This document shows positions 1-8,256 of a DNA stretch of 64,000 nt, piece by piece. The position numbers and the translations under genes were made by a program. The notes beneath the pieces are model-generated. The model worked only from the letters and a program-made list of their open reading frames with translations. It searched no databases and was not told the origin of the DNA. Positions within the stretch are counted from its first letter, which is position 1. Every line of letters begins with the position of its first letter. Source of the DNA: Bin95 sp965220855 (lineage in GTDB: Bacteria > Pseudomonadota > Alphaproteobacteria > Bin95); NCBI GenBank assembly GCA_965220855.1, contig CBDCQY010000001.1, positions 1,922,001-1,986,000 on the forward strand, in the 5' to 3' direction.

Positions 1-86
1 TCCCGCCCTTCCTGATCGATCCCATCGATTTCGACGCGCTCTATCTGCGCGCGGCCGGCGCGGCGCAAGCGGAGGCGAACGCATGA
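1..86 (+). CDS. secB: SecB export chaperone, C-terminal fragment
   Basis: Only the last 27 codons are present, read from base 3 to a TGA at 84-86. The segment contains the motif PPFLIDPIDFDALYL and then a short Ala-rich tail. It resembles the conserved C-terminal end of SecB, where E. coli has NLAPVNFDALF. SecB is the cytosolic tetrameric chaperone that hands unfolded preproteins to SecA. The stop overlaps the ATG of the downstream amidase as ATGA, suggesting translational coupling. The identification rests on a very short segment, so it is probable rather than certain. Confidence 0.65.
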   Translation, partial: PPFLIDPIDFDALYLRAAGAAQAEANA

Positions 87-1492
87 CAACGGCTCTCGAC
101 CTGGCGGCCCGCATCGCGGCCGGCGAGCTCTCGGCGAGCGAGGCGCTGGAGGCGGCCATCGCCCGCACCGAGGCGGCGAACGAGCGACTCAACGCCGTCA
201 CCCGCCCGCTGCATGACGAGGCGCGCGCCGAGGTGGCGGCCGGCCTGCCGGACGGCCCCTTCACCGGCGTGCCGTTCCCGCTGAAGGACCTCTCGATCTT
301 TTACGGCGGCGTGCCTACCTCGGCCGGCAGCCGCACCCAGGTGGACGCGCCGGCGGCGCGCGACAGCGAGCTGATGCGCCGCTACCGGGCCGCCGGCCTG
401 GTGGCCTATTGCAAGACCAACACGCCGGAATTCGGCTCGCTCGGCACCACCGAGCCGCTGCTGTTCGGCCCCTGCCGCAATCCCTGGAGCCTGGAGCACA
501 GCTGCGGCGGCTCGAGCGGCGGCTCGGCGGCGCTGGTGGCCGCGCGGGCCGCGCCCATCGCGCACGCCACCGACGGCGCCGGCTCGATCCGCATCCCGGC
601 CTCCTGCTGCGGCATTTTCGGCCTGAAACCGACCCGGGCGCGCATCACCATGGGGCCGGACGCCGGCGAGGCGCCGGGCGGCATTTCCAACGAGCACGCC
701 GTCTCCATCTCGGTCGCCGACAATGCCGCCCTGCTGGACGCGACGCTCGGCGGGATGCCGGGCGATCCTTACGCCTGTCCGCCGCCCGAGCGGCCCTTCG
801 CGGAAGAGGTCGGGGCCGACCCCGGACGGCTGCGCATCGCGCTCACCGACCGCTCGATCACCGGCACGCCGCTCGATCCGGACTGCGTGGCGGCGGTGCG
901 CGAGACGGCGAAGCTGCTGGAGGCGCTCGGCCATCATGTCGAGGAGGCCGCCCCGCCGCTGGATGTCGAGACCTTCCGCCTGTTCTACATGCGCTTCTGG
1001 CCGATGACCGTCGCCCGGCAGGAGCGGCGCATGTCGCGCGCGGCGGGCCGGCCGATCGACCGCGCGCTGTTCGAGCCGTTCAACCGCTATCTGCTGGAGA
1101 TCACCGACGATATCCGGGCCGCCGACTATGTGGCCGATCTCGCCTGGTTCCACGGGATGAGCCGCGACTTCGCCGCCTTCATGGAGCGTTACGACCTCTG
1201 GCTGACGCCGACCCTCGGCCATCCGCCGCCCCTGCTCGGGCATTTCGACAGCCGCGAGCATGGCGGGCCGGAGGTCATGGAGCGCTTCATGCGCTATCTG
1301 CCGTTCACGCCCTTCGCCAACATGACCGGCCAGCCCTCGGCCACGCTGCCGCTCTGGTGGAACGCCGACGGCCTGCCGGTCGGCAGCCTGCTGACCGGGC
1401 GCTATGGCGACGAGGCGACCCTGTTCCGCGTCTCCGCCCAGCTGGAGGAGGCGCGCCCCTGGGCGGGCAAGATCCCGCCGGTTCATGTCTGA
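83..1492 (+). CDS. Amidase, amidase-signature family
   Basis: A 469-residue amidase-signature (GatA/AtzF-like) hydrolase that would cleave a carboxamide to an acid and ammonia. The Ser-cisSer-Lys triad is visible: Lys68 in PLKDL, the GGSSGGSAA loop at 142-150, and nucleophile Ser168 in DGAGSIR with Asp164 just before it. Length is normal for a stand-alone amidase. There are no gatB or gatC neighbours, so it is unlikely to be the tRNA amidotransferase subunit. The start overlaps the stop of the preceding secB-like gene (ATGA), and the end overlaps the next small gene by 8 nt. The substrate cannot be told from sequence. It is a different subtype from the amidase at 34438-35952. Confidence 0.88.
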   Translation: MTTALDLAARIAAGELSASEALEAAIARTEAANERLNAVTRPLHDEARAEVAAGLPDGPFTGVPFPLKDLSIFYGGVPTSAGSRTQVDAPAARDSELMRRYRAAGLVAYCKTNTPEFGSLGTTEPLLFGPCRNPWSLEHSCGGSSGGSAALVAARAAPIAHATDGAGSIRIPASCCGIFGLKPTRARITMGPDAGEAPGGISNEHAVSISVADNAALLDATLGGMPGDPYACPPPERPFAEEVGADPGRLRIALTDRSITGTPLDPDCVAAVRETAKLLEALGHHVEEAAPPLDVETFRLFYMRFWPMTVARQERRMSRAAGRPIDRALFEPFNRYLLEITDDIRAADYVADLAWFHGMSRDFAAFMERYDLWLTPTLGHPPPLLGHFDSREHGGPEVMERFMRYLPFTPFANMTGQPSATLPLWWNADGLPVGSLLTGRYGDEATLFRVSAQLEEARPWAGKIPPVHV

Positions 1493-1694
1493 CGCCGAGT
1501 CGCAGAGCGGGCGGACGACCGCCGGCCGCCAGAGGCTCGGGTCCGAGCTCTGGGCGTGGTTCTGGAGCGGACCGGCCGCCATGCTGCTGCTGACCGCGGC
1601 CGTCGGCCTCGGATTCGGCTATCTCTACGCCGGCATGATGAGCGGAGAGATCGCGCATTTCCCGATGATCTGCGGCGCGCTCGGGCTCGAATAG
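1485..1694 (+). CDS. Small single-pass membrane protein
   Basis: A 69-residue protein starting at ATG 1485, inside the last codons of the amidase. The first 22 residues are polar. Residues about 24-50 form one hydrophobic segment rich in Trp, Leu, Ala and Gly, followed by a short tail. I do not recognise the family. The overlap with the amidase suggests coupling, and the gene ends 5 nt before the convergent dehalogenase gene. A small membrane protein is the best reading, but a non-coding remnant cannot be excluded. Confidence 0.5.
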   Translation: MSDAESQSGRTTAGRQRLGSELWAWFWSGPAAMLLLTAAVGLGFGYLYAGMMSGEIAHFPMICGALGLE

Positions 1695-1699
1695 GCCGC

Positions 1700-2593
1700 T
1701 CAGGCGGCAGCCAGGAAGGCCAGCAATTCCTCCAGCAGCGCTTCCGGCGCTTCTTCCGGGATGAAGTGCCCGCAGTCGAGCGCCCGGCCGCGCACATCGG
1801 CGGCGCGCCCTCGCCAGACCTTCAGCATGTCGAGCCTCGCCCCGGTCTGCCAGCCCGGCCGGTTGGGCATGTTGCCGGCCCAGAGCGCCAGGACCGGGCA
1901 GGCGAGCCGCTGTCCCCGGTCGGCGGCGTCATGCTCCAGGTCCAGCGCGACGGCGCGATAGTCGGCGCACATCGCCCGCACCGTCTCCGGGTCCGAGAAG
2001 CAGCGCAGATATTCGCGGTAGGCGGCGTCCTCGAAGGCGCCCGGCGTCGCGCCCCACTGCTCCAGGAAGAAGTCGAGAAACAGCTTGGGGTGGCTCGAAA
2101 AGACCGTCTCCGGCAAGGGTGCGGGCTGGCGCATCAGATTCCAGTGAAACCAGGAAAAGGCGAGCGAAGCGTCCATGTTCTCGAAGGCTTCGAGCGACGG
2201 CGCGACATCGAGGCTGGTGAAGCTCAGCACGCGGTCCGGATGGTCGAGCGCGAGCCGCAGGCCCACCCGCACGCCCCGGTCATGCCCGACCAGGTGGAAG
2301 GCGTCGAAGCCGAGCGCTTGCATCGCCGCGACCTGATCCCCGGCCGAGGCGCGCTTGCAATAGACGCTGTGGTCGTGCGGCGCGGAGGCGGGCTTGCCGC
2401 TGTCGCCATAGCCGCGCAGGTCGGGGCAGACGACGGTGTAGCGTTCCGCCAGGCGCGGGGCGACCTTGCGCCATTCGACATGGCTCTGCGGATAGCCGTG
2501 CAGCATCAGCAGCGGCGGTCCCGCGCCGCCATGCACGGCGTTGATGACGCACTCGCCCGTGTCGATCCGCGATCGCCGGAACCCCTCGAACAT
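1700..2593 (-). CDS. Fluoroacetate/haloacetate dehalogenase-like alpha/beta hydrolase
   Basis: A 297-residue alpha/beta-hydrolase with the full active-site signature of fluoroacetate dehalogenase. Nucleophile Asp105 lies in GHDRGVR, with Arg106 and Arg109 for carboxylate binding. Asp129 is in SLDVAPS, His150-Trp151 in FHWNLM and Tyr212 in ADYRA are the halide-pocket residues, and His276 in CGHF is the base. In the Rhodopseudomonas enzyme the equivalents are D110, R111, R114, D134, H155, W156, Y219 and H280. The offset is a constant 5 from the nucleophile through the Trp. An HGYPQS oxyanion loop is at 32-37. The family hydrolyses C-F or C-Cl bonds of haloacetates in the cytosol. Ordinary epoxide hydrolases lack the two arginines and the HW pair. 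The exact halide and substrate are inferred. Confidence 0.85.
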   Translation of the reverse strand: MFEGFRRSRIDTGECVINAVHGGAGPPLLMLHGYPQSHVEWRKVAPRLAERYTVVCPDLRGYGDSGKPASAPHDHSVYCKRASAGDQVAAMQALGFDAFHLVGHDRGVRVGLRLALDHPDRVLSFTSLDVAPSLEAFENMDASLAFSWFHWNLMRQPAPLPETVFSSHPKLFLDFFLEQWGATPGAFEDAAYREYLRCFSDPETVRAMCADYRAVALDLEHDAADRGQRLACPVLALWAGNMPNRPGWQTGARLDMLKVWRGRAADVRGRALDCGHFIPEEAPEALLEELLAFLAAA

Positions 2594-2635
2594 GGGCGCG
2601 CCTCCTCTGCTTTCCGCAGGATTCGGTCCGGCGCC

Positions 2636-4606
2636 TCACACGTCCAGATCGCCCGCGAAGACGGCGTTTTCCTGGATGAAGGCGAGGCGGTGGCGCGGGT
2701 TGCGGCCCATCAGCCGCTCGACCAGCTCCAGCGAGCGGTCCGGCTCCAGCTCGACGCGCAGCAGGCTGCGCCGCTCCGGGTCCATGGTGGTCTCGCGCAG
2801 TTGGCCGGGCGGCATCTCGCCCAGTCCCTTGAAGCGCGAGACATCCACCTTGCGCCGGCCCTTGAACAGCGACTCCATCAGCTCGATCCGGTGATCGTCG
2901 TCGCGGGCGTAGGCGGTGACGCCGCCCGAGGTCAGGCGATAGAGCGGCGGGCGCGCCAGATAGAGGCGGCCGTTCTCGATCAGGCTCGGCATCTCGCGCA
3001 GGAAATAGGTCATCAGCAGCGAGGCGATATGAGCGCCATCGACATCGGCGTCGGTCATGATGATGACGCGCTCATAGCGCAGCTCGTCGTCGCGATAGTC
3101 GTTGCCGGCCCCGCAGCCGAGCGCCAGCTTGAGGTCCGCGATCTCGCGATTGGCGCGCTGGCGGTCGTCGGTGGCGCTCGCGACATTCAGGATCTTGCCG
3201 CGCAGGGGCAGGATCGCCTGCGTGTCGCGCTGGCGGGCCTGCTTGGCCGAGCCGCCGGCGGAATCGCCCTCCACCAGGAAGATCTCGGTGCCGTCGCGCT
3301 CGCGCCGGGAGCAGTCGGTCAGCTTGCCGGGCAGGCGGGCGCGCCGCGCGCCGTTGGTCTTGCGCTTGCGGTCGCGCTCCTCGCGCCGGCGGCGGCGCTC
3401 CTCGGCGCGCTCCACCGCGAAGGCGGCGATCGCCTCCGCCGCGCCGGTGTCCGCCGCCAGCCAGTGGTCGAGGCGGTCCTTGATGGTGAGCTCCACCAGC
3501 CGCTGGGTTTCCGGACTCTCCAGCTTCTCCTTGGTCTGGCCCTGGAACTGCGGATTGCGGATGAAGACCGAGAGCGCCACGCCCGCGCCGCCCATGGCGT
3601 CCTCGCCGGTGATCTGCGCCGCCTTGCGATTGCCGACATGCTCGCCATGGGCGCGCAGGCTGCGCACCAGCGCCTGGCGGAGGCCAACCTCATGGCTGCC
3701 GCCGAGCGGCGTCGGAATGGTGTTGCAATAGGTGTGGGCGAAGCCCTCGCCGTCGGCGAGCCAGGCGAGCGCCCATTCGACGCGCCCGGCGCCCTCCGGG
3801 AACTCCGCCTCGCCGCAGAACGCGCGGTCGGCGATGCGCTCGCGCTCGCCGGTGGCGAGGTCGAGAAAGTCCTGCAGGCCGCCCGGAAAGTGCAGTTCGG
3901 CCTCGGCGGGGATCGCGCCGCCTTCCGCGAGCCATGCGGGGTCGCAGCGCCAGTGGATGCGCACGCCGCCGAACAGGCTGGCCTTGGAGCGCGCCATGCG
4001 GAACAGCCGCTCCGGGCGGAAGCGCGCGCCGGCGCCGAAAATTTCCGGGTCCGGCCGGAAGCGCACCAGCGTGCCGCGCCGGTTGCGCGCCGCGCCGACC
4101 CGCTCCAGCGCCGTCGCCGGCTCGCCCTGGCGGTAGCTCTGGCGCCAGAGAACGCGGTCGCGGGCGACCTCGACCACCAGCTCGGCCGCGAGCGCATTGA
4201 CCACCGAGACGCCGACTCCATGCAGCCCGCCGGCGGTCATGTAGGCGGCGCTGTCGAACTTGGCGCCGGAATGCAGGGTGGTGAAGATCACTTCCAGCGC
4301 CGACTGCCCCTCGAAGCGCGGATGCGGCTCCACCGGAATGCCGCGACCGTTGTCGCGCACCTCGACCCAGCCCTCGCCGTCCAGGCCGAAGTCGATGCGG
4401 TCGGCGTGGCCGGCCACGGCCTCGTCCATGGCGTTGTCGAGCAGTTCGGCGGCGAGATGGTGCAGGCCCGATTCGTCGGTCGAGCCGATATACATGCCCG
4501 GACGCCGCCGCACCGGCTCCAGCCCCTCCAGCACTTCGACATGCTCGGCGGTGTAGCCGTTCTGCGAGCCGTTCGGCGCGGGTTCGTGCTGGAAGAGACT
4601 GGCCAT
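2636..4606 (-). CDS. parE: DNA topoisomerase IV subunit B
   Basis: A 656-residue type IIA topoisomerase ATPase subunit that, with ParC, unlinks replicated chromosomes. A GHKL ATPase domain comes first: ELLDNAMDE with Asn58, DNGRGIP at 85-91 and GGLHGVG at 126-132. A transducer follows, then a TOPRIM domain with EGDSAGG at 446-452 and DADVDG at 519-524. The C-terminus has FKGLGEMPP. The length and the absence of the long GyrB insertion favour ParE over GyrB. The gene follows trpE on the same strand with a 59-nt gap and may share its transcript. Confidence 0.95.
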   Translation of the reverse strand: MASLFQHEPAPNGSQNGYTAEHVEVLEGLEPVRRRPGMYIGSTDESGLHHLAAELLDNAMDEAVAGHADRIDFGLDGEGWVEVRDNGRGIPVEPHPRFEGQSALEVIFTTLHSGAKFDSAAYMTAGGLHGVGVSVVNALAAELVVEVARDRVLWRQSYRQGEPATALERVGAARNRRGTLVRFRPDPEIFGAGARFRPERLFRMARSKASLFGGVRIHWRCDPAWLAEGGAIPAEAELHFPGGLQDFLDLATGERERIADRAFCGEAEFPEGAGRVEWALAWLADGEGFAHTYCNTIPTPLGGSHEVGLRQALVRSLRAHGEHVGNRKAAQITGEDAMGGAGVALSVFIRNPQFQGQTKEKLESPETQRLVELTIKDRLDHWLAADTGAAEAIAAFAVERAEERRRRREERDRKRKTNGARRARLPGKLTDCSRRERDGTEIFLVEGDSAGGSAKQARQRDTQAILPLRGKILNVASATDDRQRANREIADLKLALGCGAGNDYRDDELRYERVIIMTDADVDGAHIASLLMTYFLREMPSLIENGRLYLARPPLYRLTSGGVTAYARDDDHRIELMESLFKGRRKVDVSRFKGLGEMPPGQLRETTMDPERRSLLRVELEPDRSLELVERLMGRNPRHRLAFIQENAVFAGDLDV

Positions 4607-4665
4607 CGGCGCCTCGGGGGCAAAAGGGGAACCGGAGCCTGCCTACCCCCGATTCGGGCCGGCGT

Positions 4666-6210
4666 TCAACAGGCCGCATCCGGCAAATTGACGCCGGGGG
4701 CGCGGGCATGGGCGGCGAAGCGCACCGCCTCCTCGGCCGCGCGCACGATCGCGCGGGCCTTGTCCCAGCTTTCCTGATATTCCGCCTCCGGGTCGCTGTC
4801 GGCGACGACGCCGACGCCGGCCTGCACATACAGCACCTCGTCCTTCACCAGCGCGGTGCGCAGCGCAATGCAGGTGTCCATGGAGCCGTCGGCGGCGAAA
4901 TAGCCGATACAGCCGGCGTAGATGCCGCGTTTTTCCGGCTCCAGCTCGTCGATGATCTCCATCGCCCGCACCTTCGGCGCGCCCGAGACCGTGCCGGCCG
5001 GGAAGCCGGCGACCAGCGCGCCCACGGCGTCGTAGCGCGGGTCCAGGTCGCCCTGCACCTCGGAGCCGATATGCATGACATGCGAGTAATATTCGATCTC
5101 GAACTGCTCGGTGACCTCGACGCTGCCGATGCGGCTCACCCGGCCGACATCGTTGCGGGCGAGGTCCAGCAGCATCAGATGCTCGGCGATCTCCTTGGGG
5201 TCGCTCAGCAGTTCGGCGGCGAGCCGGCGGTCCTCGGCGGCGTCCCGGCCCCGCCGGCGCGTGCCCGCCAGCGGCCGGATGGTCACGCGGTCGTCGCGCA
5301 CCCGCACCAGAATCTCCGGGCTGGAGCCGACGATGGCGAAAGCGCCGAAATCCAGGTGAAACAGGAATGGCGAGGGGTTCAGCCGCCTGAGCGCCCGGTA
5401 GAGCGCAAAGGGCGGCAGGGAGAAGTCGATGGCGAAGCGCTGCGCCGGCACGATCTGGAAGGCGTCGCCGGCATGGACATAGTCGCGCGCGGTCTCGACG
5501 ACCTCGAAGAAGCGCTCGCGGGTCATGTTGGAGCGCGGCGCGGCTTGCGCCAGCGCCTCCGGCGCGCTCTCGCGGCGGTCGATGGCGGCGCCCTCCAGGT
5601 CGGCCAGCGCCTCCGCCAGGCGCTCGTTGGCGCGCAGCCGGGCGGTCTCGGCCGAGACCTCCTCCTCCGGCCAAACCGGCGTCACCAGGGTGATGCGGTC
5701 CTCGATCAGGTCGAACACCGCCATCACGGTCGGGCGCAAGAACAGGCCGTCGGGAATGCCGATGGGGTCCGGCGGCTCGTCGGGCAGATGCTCCATCAGC
5801 CGCACCATGTCGTAGCCCATATAGCCGACCAGCGCGGCCGCCATCGGCGGCAGGCCGTCCGGCAGGTCGTCGATGCGGCACTCCGCGATCAGCTCGCGCA
5901 GCGAATCGAGCGCGCCCTTGCCGCACGGCCGGAAGCTCTCCGGATCGTCGAGCGCGCGCCGGTTGATCTCGGCCCGGTCGCCCCGGCAACGCCAGACGAT
6001 ATCCGGGTCGCGGCCGATGAAGGAGAAGCGGCCGCGCACCGCGCCGCCTTCCACCGACTCCAGCAGGAAGCAGTGCGTGCGCCCCGCCGACAGCTTGAGC
6101 ATGGCCGAGACCGGCGTTTCGAGATCGGCCACCAGCGTGGTCCAGACCAGCTGCGCGCGGCCGGAGCGGTATCGGGCCTCGAAGGCGGAGAAGTCGGCGG
6201 GCTCGATCAT
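4666..6210 (-). CDS. trpE: Anthranilate synthase component I
   Basis: A 514-residue chorismate-binding enzyme that makes anthranilate from chorismate with ammonia supplied by TrpG, the first committed step of tryptophan synthesis. The N-terminal LLES motif (49-52) is the tryptophan feedback site. The C-terminal catalytic half shows IRPLAGTRRRG, LARNDVGRV, AGFPAGTVSGAPK and AGVGVVADSDPEAEY. The protein is TrpE only, with no fused glutamine amidotransferase. It lies 22 nt after ppiD, an arrangement common in Alphaproteobacteria. The next gene is parE rather than trpG, so the rest of the trp operon is elsewhere. No Trp-codon leader peptide is evident in the short upstream gap. Confidence 0.96.
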   Translation of the reverse strand: MIEPADFSAFEARYRSGRAQLVWTTLVADLETPVSAMLKLSAGRTHCFLLESVEGGAVRGRFSFIGRDPDIVWRCRGDRAEINRRALDDPESFRPCGKGALDSLRELIAECRIDDLPDGLPPMAAALVGYMGYDMVRLMEHLPDEPPDPIGIPDGLFLRPTVMAVFDLIEDRITLVTPVWPEEEVSAETARLRANERLAEALADLEGAAIDRRESAPEALAQAAPRSNMTRERFFEVVETARDYVHAGDAFQIVPAQRFAIDFSLPPFALYRALRRLNPSPFLFHLDFGAFAIVGSSPEILVRVRDDRVTIRPLAGTRRRGRDAAEDRRLAAELLSDPKEIAEHLMLLDLARNDVGRVSRIGSVEVTEQFEIEYYSHVMHIGSEVQGDLDPRYDAVGALVAGFPAGTVSGAPKVRAMEIIDELEPEKRGIYAGCIGYFAADGSMDTCIALRTALVKDEVLYVQAGVGVVADSDPEAEYQESWDKARAIVRAAEEAVRFAAHARAPGVNLPDAAC

Positions 6211-6232
6211 GGGGCCTGTCCGGCGCTTGGGG

Positions 6233-8095
6233 TCAGTTGTACTGGGTCAGCAAATCGCGGTTGACGGTGACGCCGAACCGGTCCTCCAGCGCCTGGTGAT
6301 ATTGGCGGACCACATCCACCGCCATGCCGGCCGAGAGCTCCTCCCGGATACCCTCGATGGCCTCTTCGTCATGGGCCGGCGGCTCGATGGTATCGACGAC
6401 GGCGACGGCGTAGCTCCCCTGCGCCTCCGCCACCACCACCTCGCCCTTGTCGGCGGCGAAGACGCTCGCCACCGCCTCGCCCGCCAGGCCCGCCTCGCGG
6501 TCGGACTCGGTGCGCATAATCGCCTTCGAGGTCCGCAGGGCGAGGTCGCCGGCGACGGCCGAGGGCGCGCGTCCCTCGCGCAGCTCGCGGGCCAGCGCTT
6601 CGGCGCGCGCCTTCGCCGCCTCGTCGATGCGGTCGGCTCGCCAGGCTTCGGCGAGGTCGTCCCTTGCGTCCTCGAAGGAGCGCAGCGCCACCGGCGTCTC
6701 GCCCTCGACGCGCAGCACGAAATGGCCGCCGTCTTCGAGGTCGAGCACCAGGCTGTCTTCACCGACCGGGGTGGAGAAGGCCGTGCGCAGGAACGCGCGG
6801 CCGGCGGGCAGCCCGTCGGGCTGTTCGCCCTTGCGGTCGAGGCCGGACGCATCGACCGCCGGGAGCTCCAGAAGGGTGAGATCGAGCGCGCCGGCGGCCT
6901 CCTCGAAGCTGGCCCCGCCGCCAAGCTGGTCGTCCAGGTCGGTCGCGACCTCGGCCAGCAGTTCGATGGCGCGCTCGCGGGCGATCTCGCGCCGGAGCCC
7001 TTCCTCCAGGTCCTCGAAGGGCGTCACCGATCCGGGTTCGATGGCGTCCACCGTGAGCACATGCCAGCCGAGGACGGTGTTGACGGGTTCTTCGACCGGG
7101 CCGGGCGCCTCAAGCCCGAAGGCGGCGTCGGCCAGCGAGGGCTCCGGCAGCTGGTCTCGCGAGACGGAGCCGAGATCGCTCACCGTCACGCCCAGCTCCC
7201 CGGCCGCGGCGGCGAAATCGGCGCCCGTGCGCAGCCGCGCCGCCGCGTCCCTCGCCTGCGTCTCGTCGTCGAACAGCATCTGGCGGACGGTGCGGACTTC
7301 CGGGATGGTGAAATCCTCGATGCGCGCATCGTAGATTTCGCGCACTTCCAGCGGGTCGGTCTCGACCCGGTCGAGCCACTGGTCGGGGTCCAGCACGATC
7401 GCGGTCACGGCGCGATAGGCGGGCGCCATGAAGGCGTCCTTGTTGGCCTCCAGATAGTCCCGCAGCGCCGCCTCGCCCGGCTCTTCGGCGATCTCCGCGT
7501 CCTTCGGCACCCGGATCACCGTTGCGACGCGCTTCTCGTTGCGATGGCGGAACAGCGCCTCCGCCATGGCGCGCGGCGCGGCGGCGTTGCGCTCGACCGA
7601 CCGGTCGATCTGCCGGCGCTGTATGTCGCGGCGCATCAGCGCGACGAACTGGCCCTCGCTCAGGCCGTTGGCCAGCAGGAGGCGCTCGAACAGCGCGCGA
7701 TCGAAGGCGCCGAGCGCGCCATGGAAGCTCGTGTCCATCAGGATGGCGTTCGACACCTGGTCGTCGCCCACCACCAGGCCGAGACGCCCGGCCTCCAGCT
7801 CCACCAGCTGGCGGCGCACCACCGCGTCCAGCACCTCCTCCGCCAGCCCGAACTGGGCCGCAAGCTCGGGCGAGAAATGAGCGCCGAACTGGCGGCGCAG
7901 GCCGTTCAGCCGGCGGGCGTAGTCGCGGCGGAACTCCTCGGCGGGAATCTCGCTTTCGCCCACCCGGGCGACGGCGTCATCGACTTCCGGCGCGAGATAG
8001 TCGCCGATTCCCCAGGCCGCAAAGCTCAGGATGAGCAGTGCGAAAAGGAGCTTGGCGAGCCAGGAGGCGGCGCTCTTGCGAAGCGAGGTGAGCAT
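6233..8095 (-). CDS. ppiD: PpiD/SurA-type periplasmic peptidyl-prolyl isomerase
   Basis: A 620-residue membrane-anchored folding factor. Residues about 14-33 form an N-terminal transmembrane anchor after a short basic start. A SurA_N-like helical chaperone domain follows, then a parvulin (PpiC) rotamase region at about 250-370 with QMLFDDETQAR and GWHVLTVD. Further SurA-like helical sequence ends in QYHQALEDRFGV. PpiD works at the periplasmic face near the Sec translocon, assisting outer-membrane and secreted proteins. The parvulin core looks degenerate, as in many PpiD proteins, so isomerase activity is uncertain. It is first in the ppiD-trpE-(parE) unit, with a candidate promoter at 8128-8156. 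Confidence 0.88.
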   Translation of the reverse strand: MLTSLRKSAASWLAKLLFALLILSFAAWGIGDYLAPEVDDAVARVGESEIPAEEFRRDYARRLNGLRRQFGAHFSPELAAQFGLAEEVLDAVVRRQLVELEAGRLGLVVGDDQVSNAILMDTSFHGALGAFDRALFERLLLANGLSEGQFVALMRRDIQRRQIDRSVERNAAAPRAMAEALFRHRNEKRVATVIRVPKDAEIAEEPGEAALRDYLEANKDAFMAPAYRAVTAIVLDPDQWLDRVETDPLEVREIYDARIEDFTIPEVRTVRQMLFDDETQARDAAARLRTGADFAAAAGELGVTVSDLGSVSRDQLPEPSLADAAFGLEAPGPVEEPVNTVLGWHVLTVDAIEPGSVTPFEDLEEGLRREIARERAIELLAEVATDLDDQLGGGASFEEAAGALDLTLLELPAVDASGLDRKGEQPDGLPAGRAFLRTAFSTPVGEDSLVLDLEDGGHFVLRVEGETPVALRSFEDARDDLAEAWRADRIDEAAKARAEALARELREGRAPSAVAGDLALRTSKAIMRTESDREAGLAGEAVASVFAADKGEVVVAEAQGSYAVAVVDTIEPPAHDEEAIEGIREELSAGMAVDVVRQYHQALEDRFGVTVNRDLLTQYN

Positions 8096-8127
8096 GGGCA
8101 GCCGGAACCGTCGGGAAAGGGTCGCGC

Positions 8128-8156
8128 ATCATAGGCAGCCGCTCCGTGGCCTGCAA
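8128..8156 (-). promoter_or_regulatory. Candidate sigma-70 promoter for ppiD-trpE
   Basis: Read on the minus strand, TTGCAG is followed after exactly 17 nt by TATGAT, about 33 nt upstream of the ppiD ATG. The -10 matches the consensus at five of six positions, while the -35 matches only TTG. This is the only good candidate in the 161-nt gap that separates ppiD from the divergent serC. Predicted by eye. Confidence 0.4.
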
Positions 8157-8194
8157 CGCGCGCGGGCCTTGCCGGAAGCGCGACCGAGGGCCGC

Positions 8195-8224
8195 TTGAAA
8201 CGGGGCCGGCCGGGCCGGTAGTTT
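8195..8224 (+). promoter_or_regulatory. Candidate promoter for serC-serA
   Basis: TTGAAA (8195-8200) and TAGTTT (8219-8224) are separated by 18 nt, ending about 33 nt before the serC ATG. The -35 is good and the -10 is weak. It sits on the opposite strand in the same divergent gap as the ppiD promoter. The GGCCGG-rich spacer could also fold in the leader RNA. Confidence 0.28.
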
Positions 8225-8256
8225 CGCGCCGCCAGACCAACCGATGCGGCCAAGAG

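Noticed and set aside
41..1582. Long antisense open frame of 513 codons over the amidase
   Set aside because: Composition is Arg/Ala/Gly-rich with no domain; a shadow of the real gene caused by high GC.
2636..4606. GyrB
   Set aside because: Length of 656 and lack of the GyrB-specific insertion favour ParE.
1556..4777. Plus-strand open frame of 1073 codons over the dehalogenase and parE
   Set aside because: Antisense shadow without recognisable domains.
8160..8256. serC leader RNA motif
   Set aside because: Such a motif is known in Alphaproteobacteria, but I could not match its conserved structure here by eye; a covariance-model search would decide.
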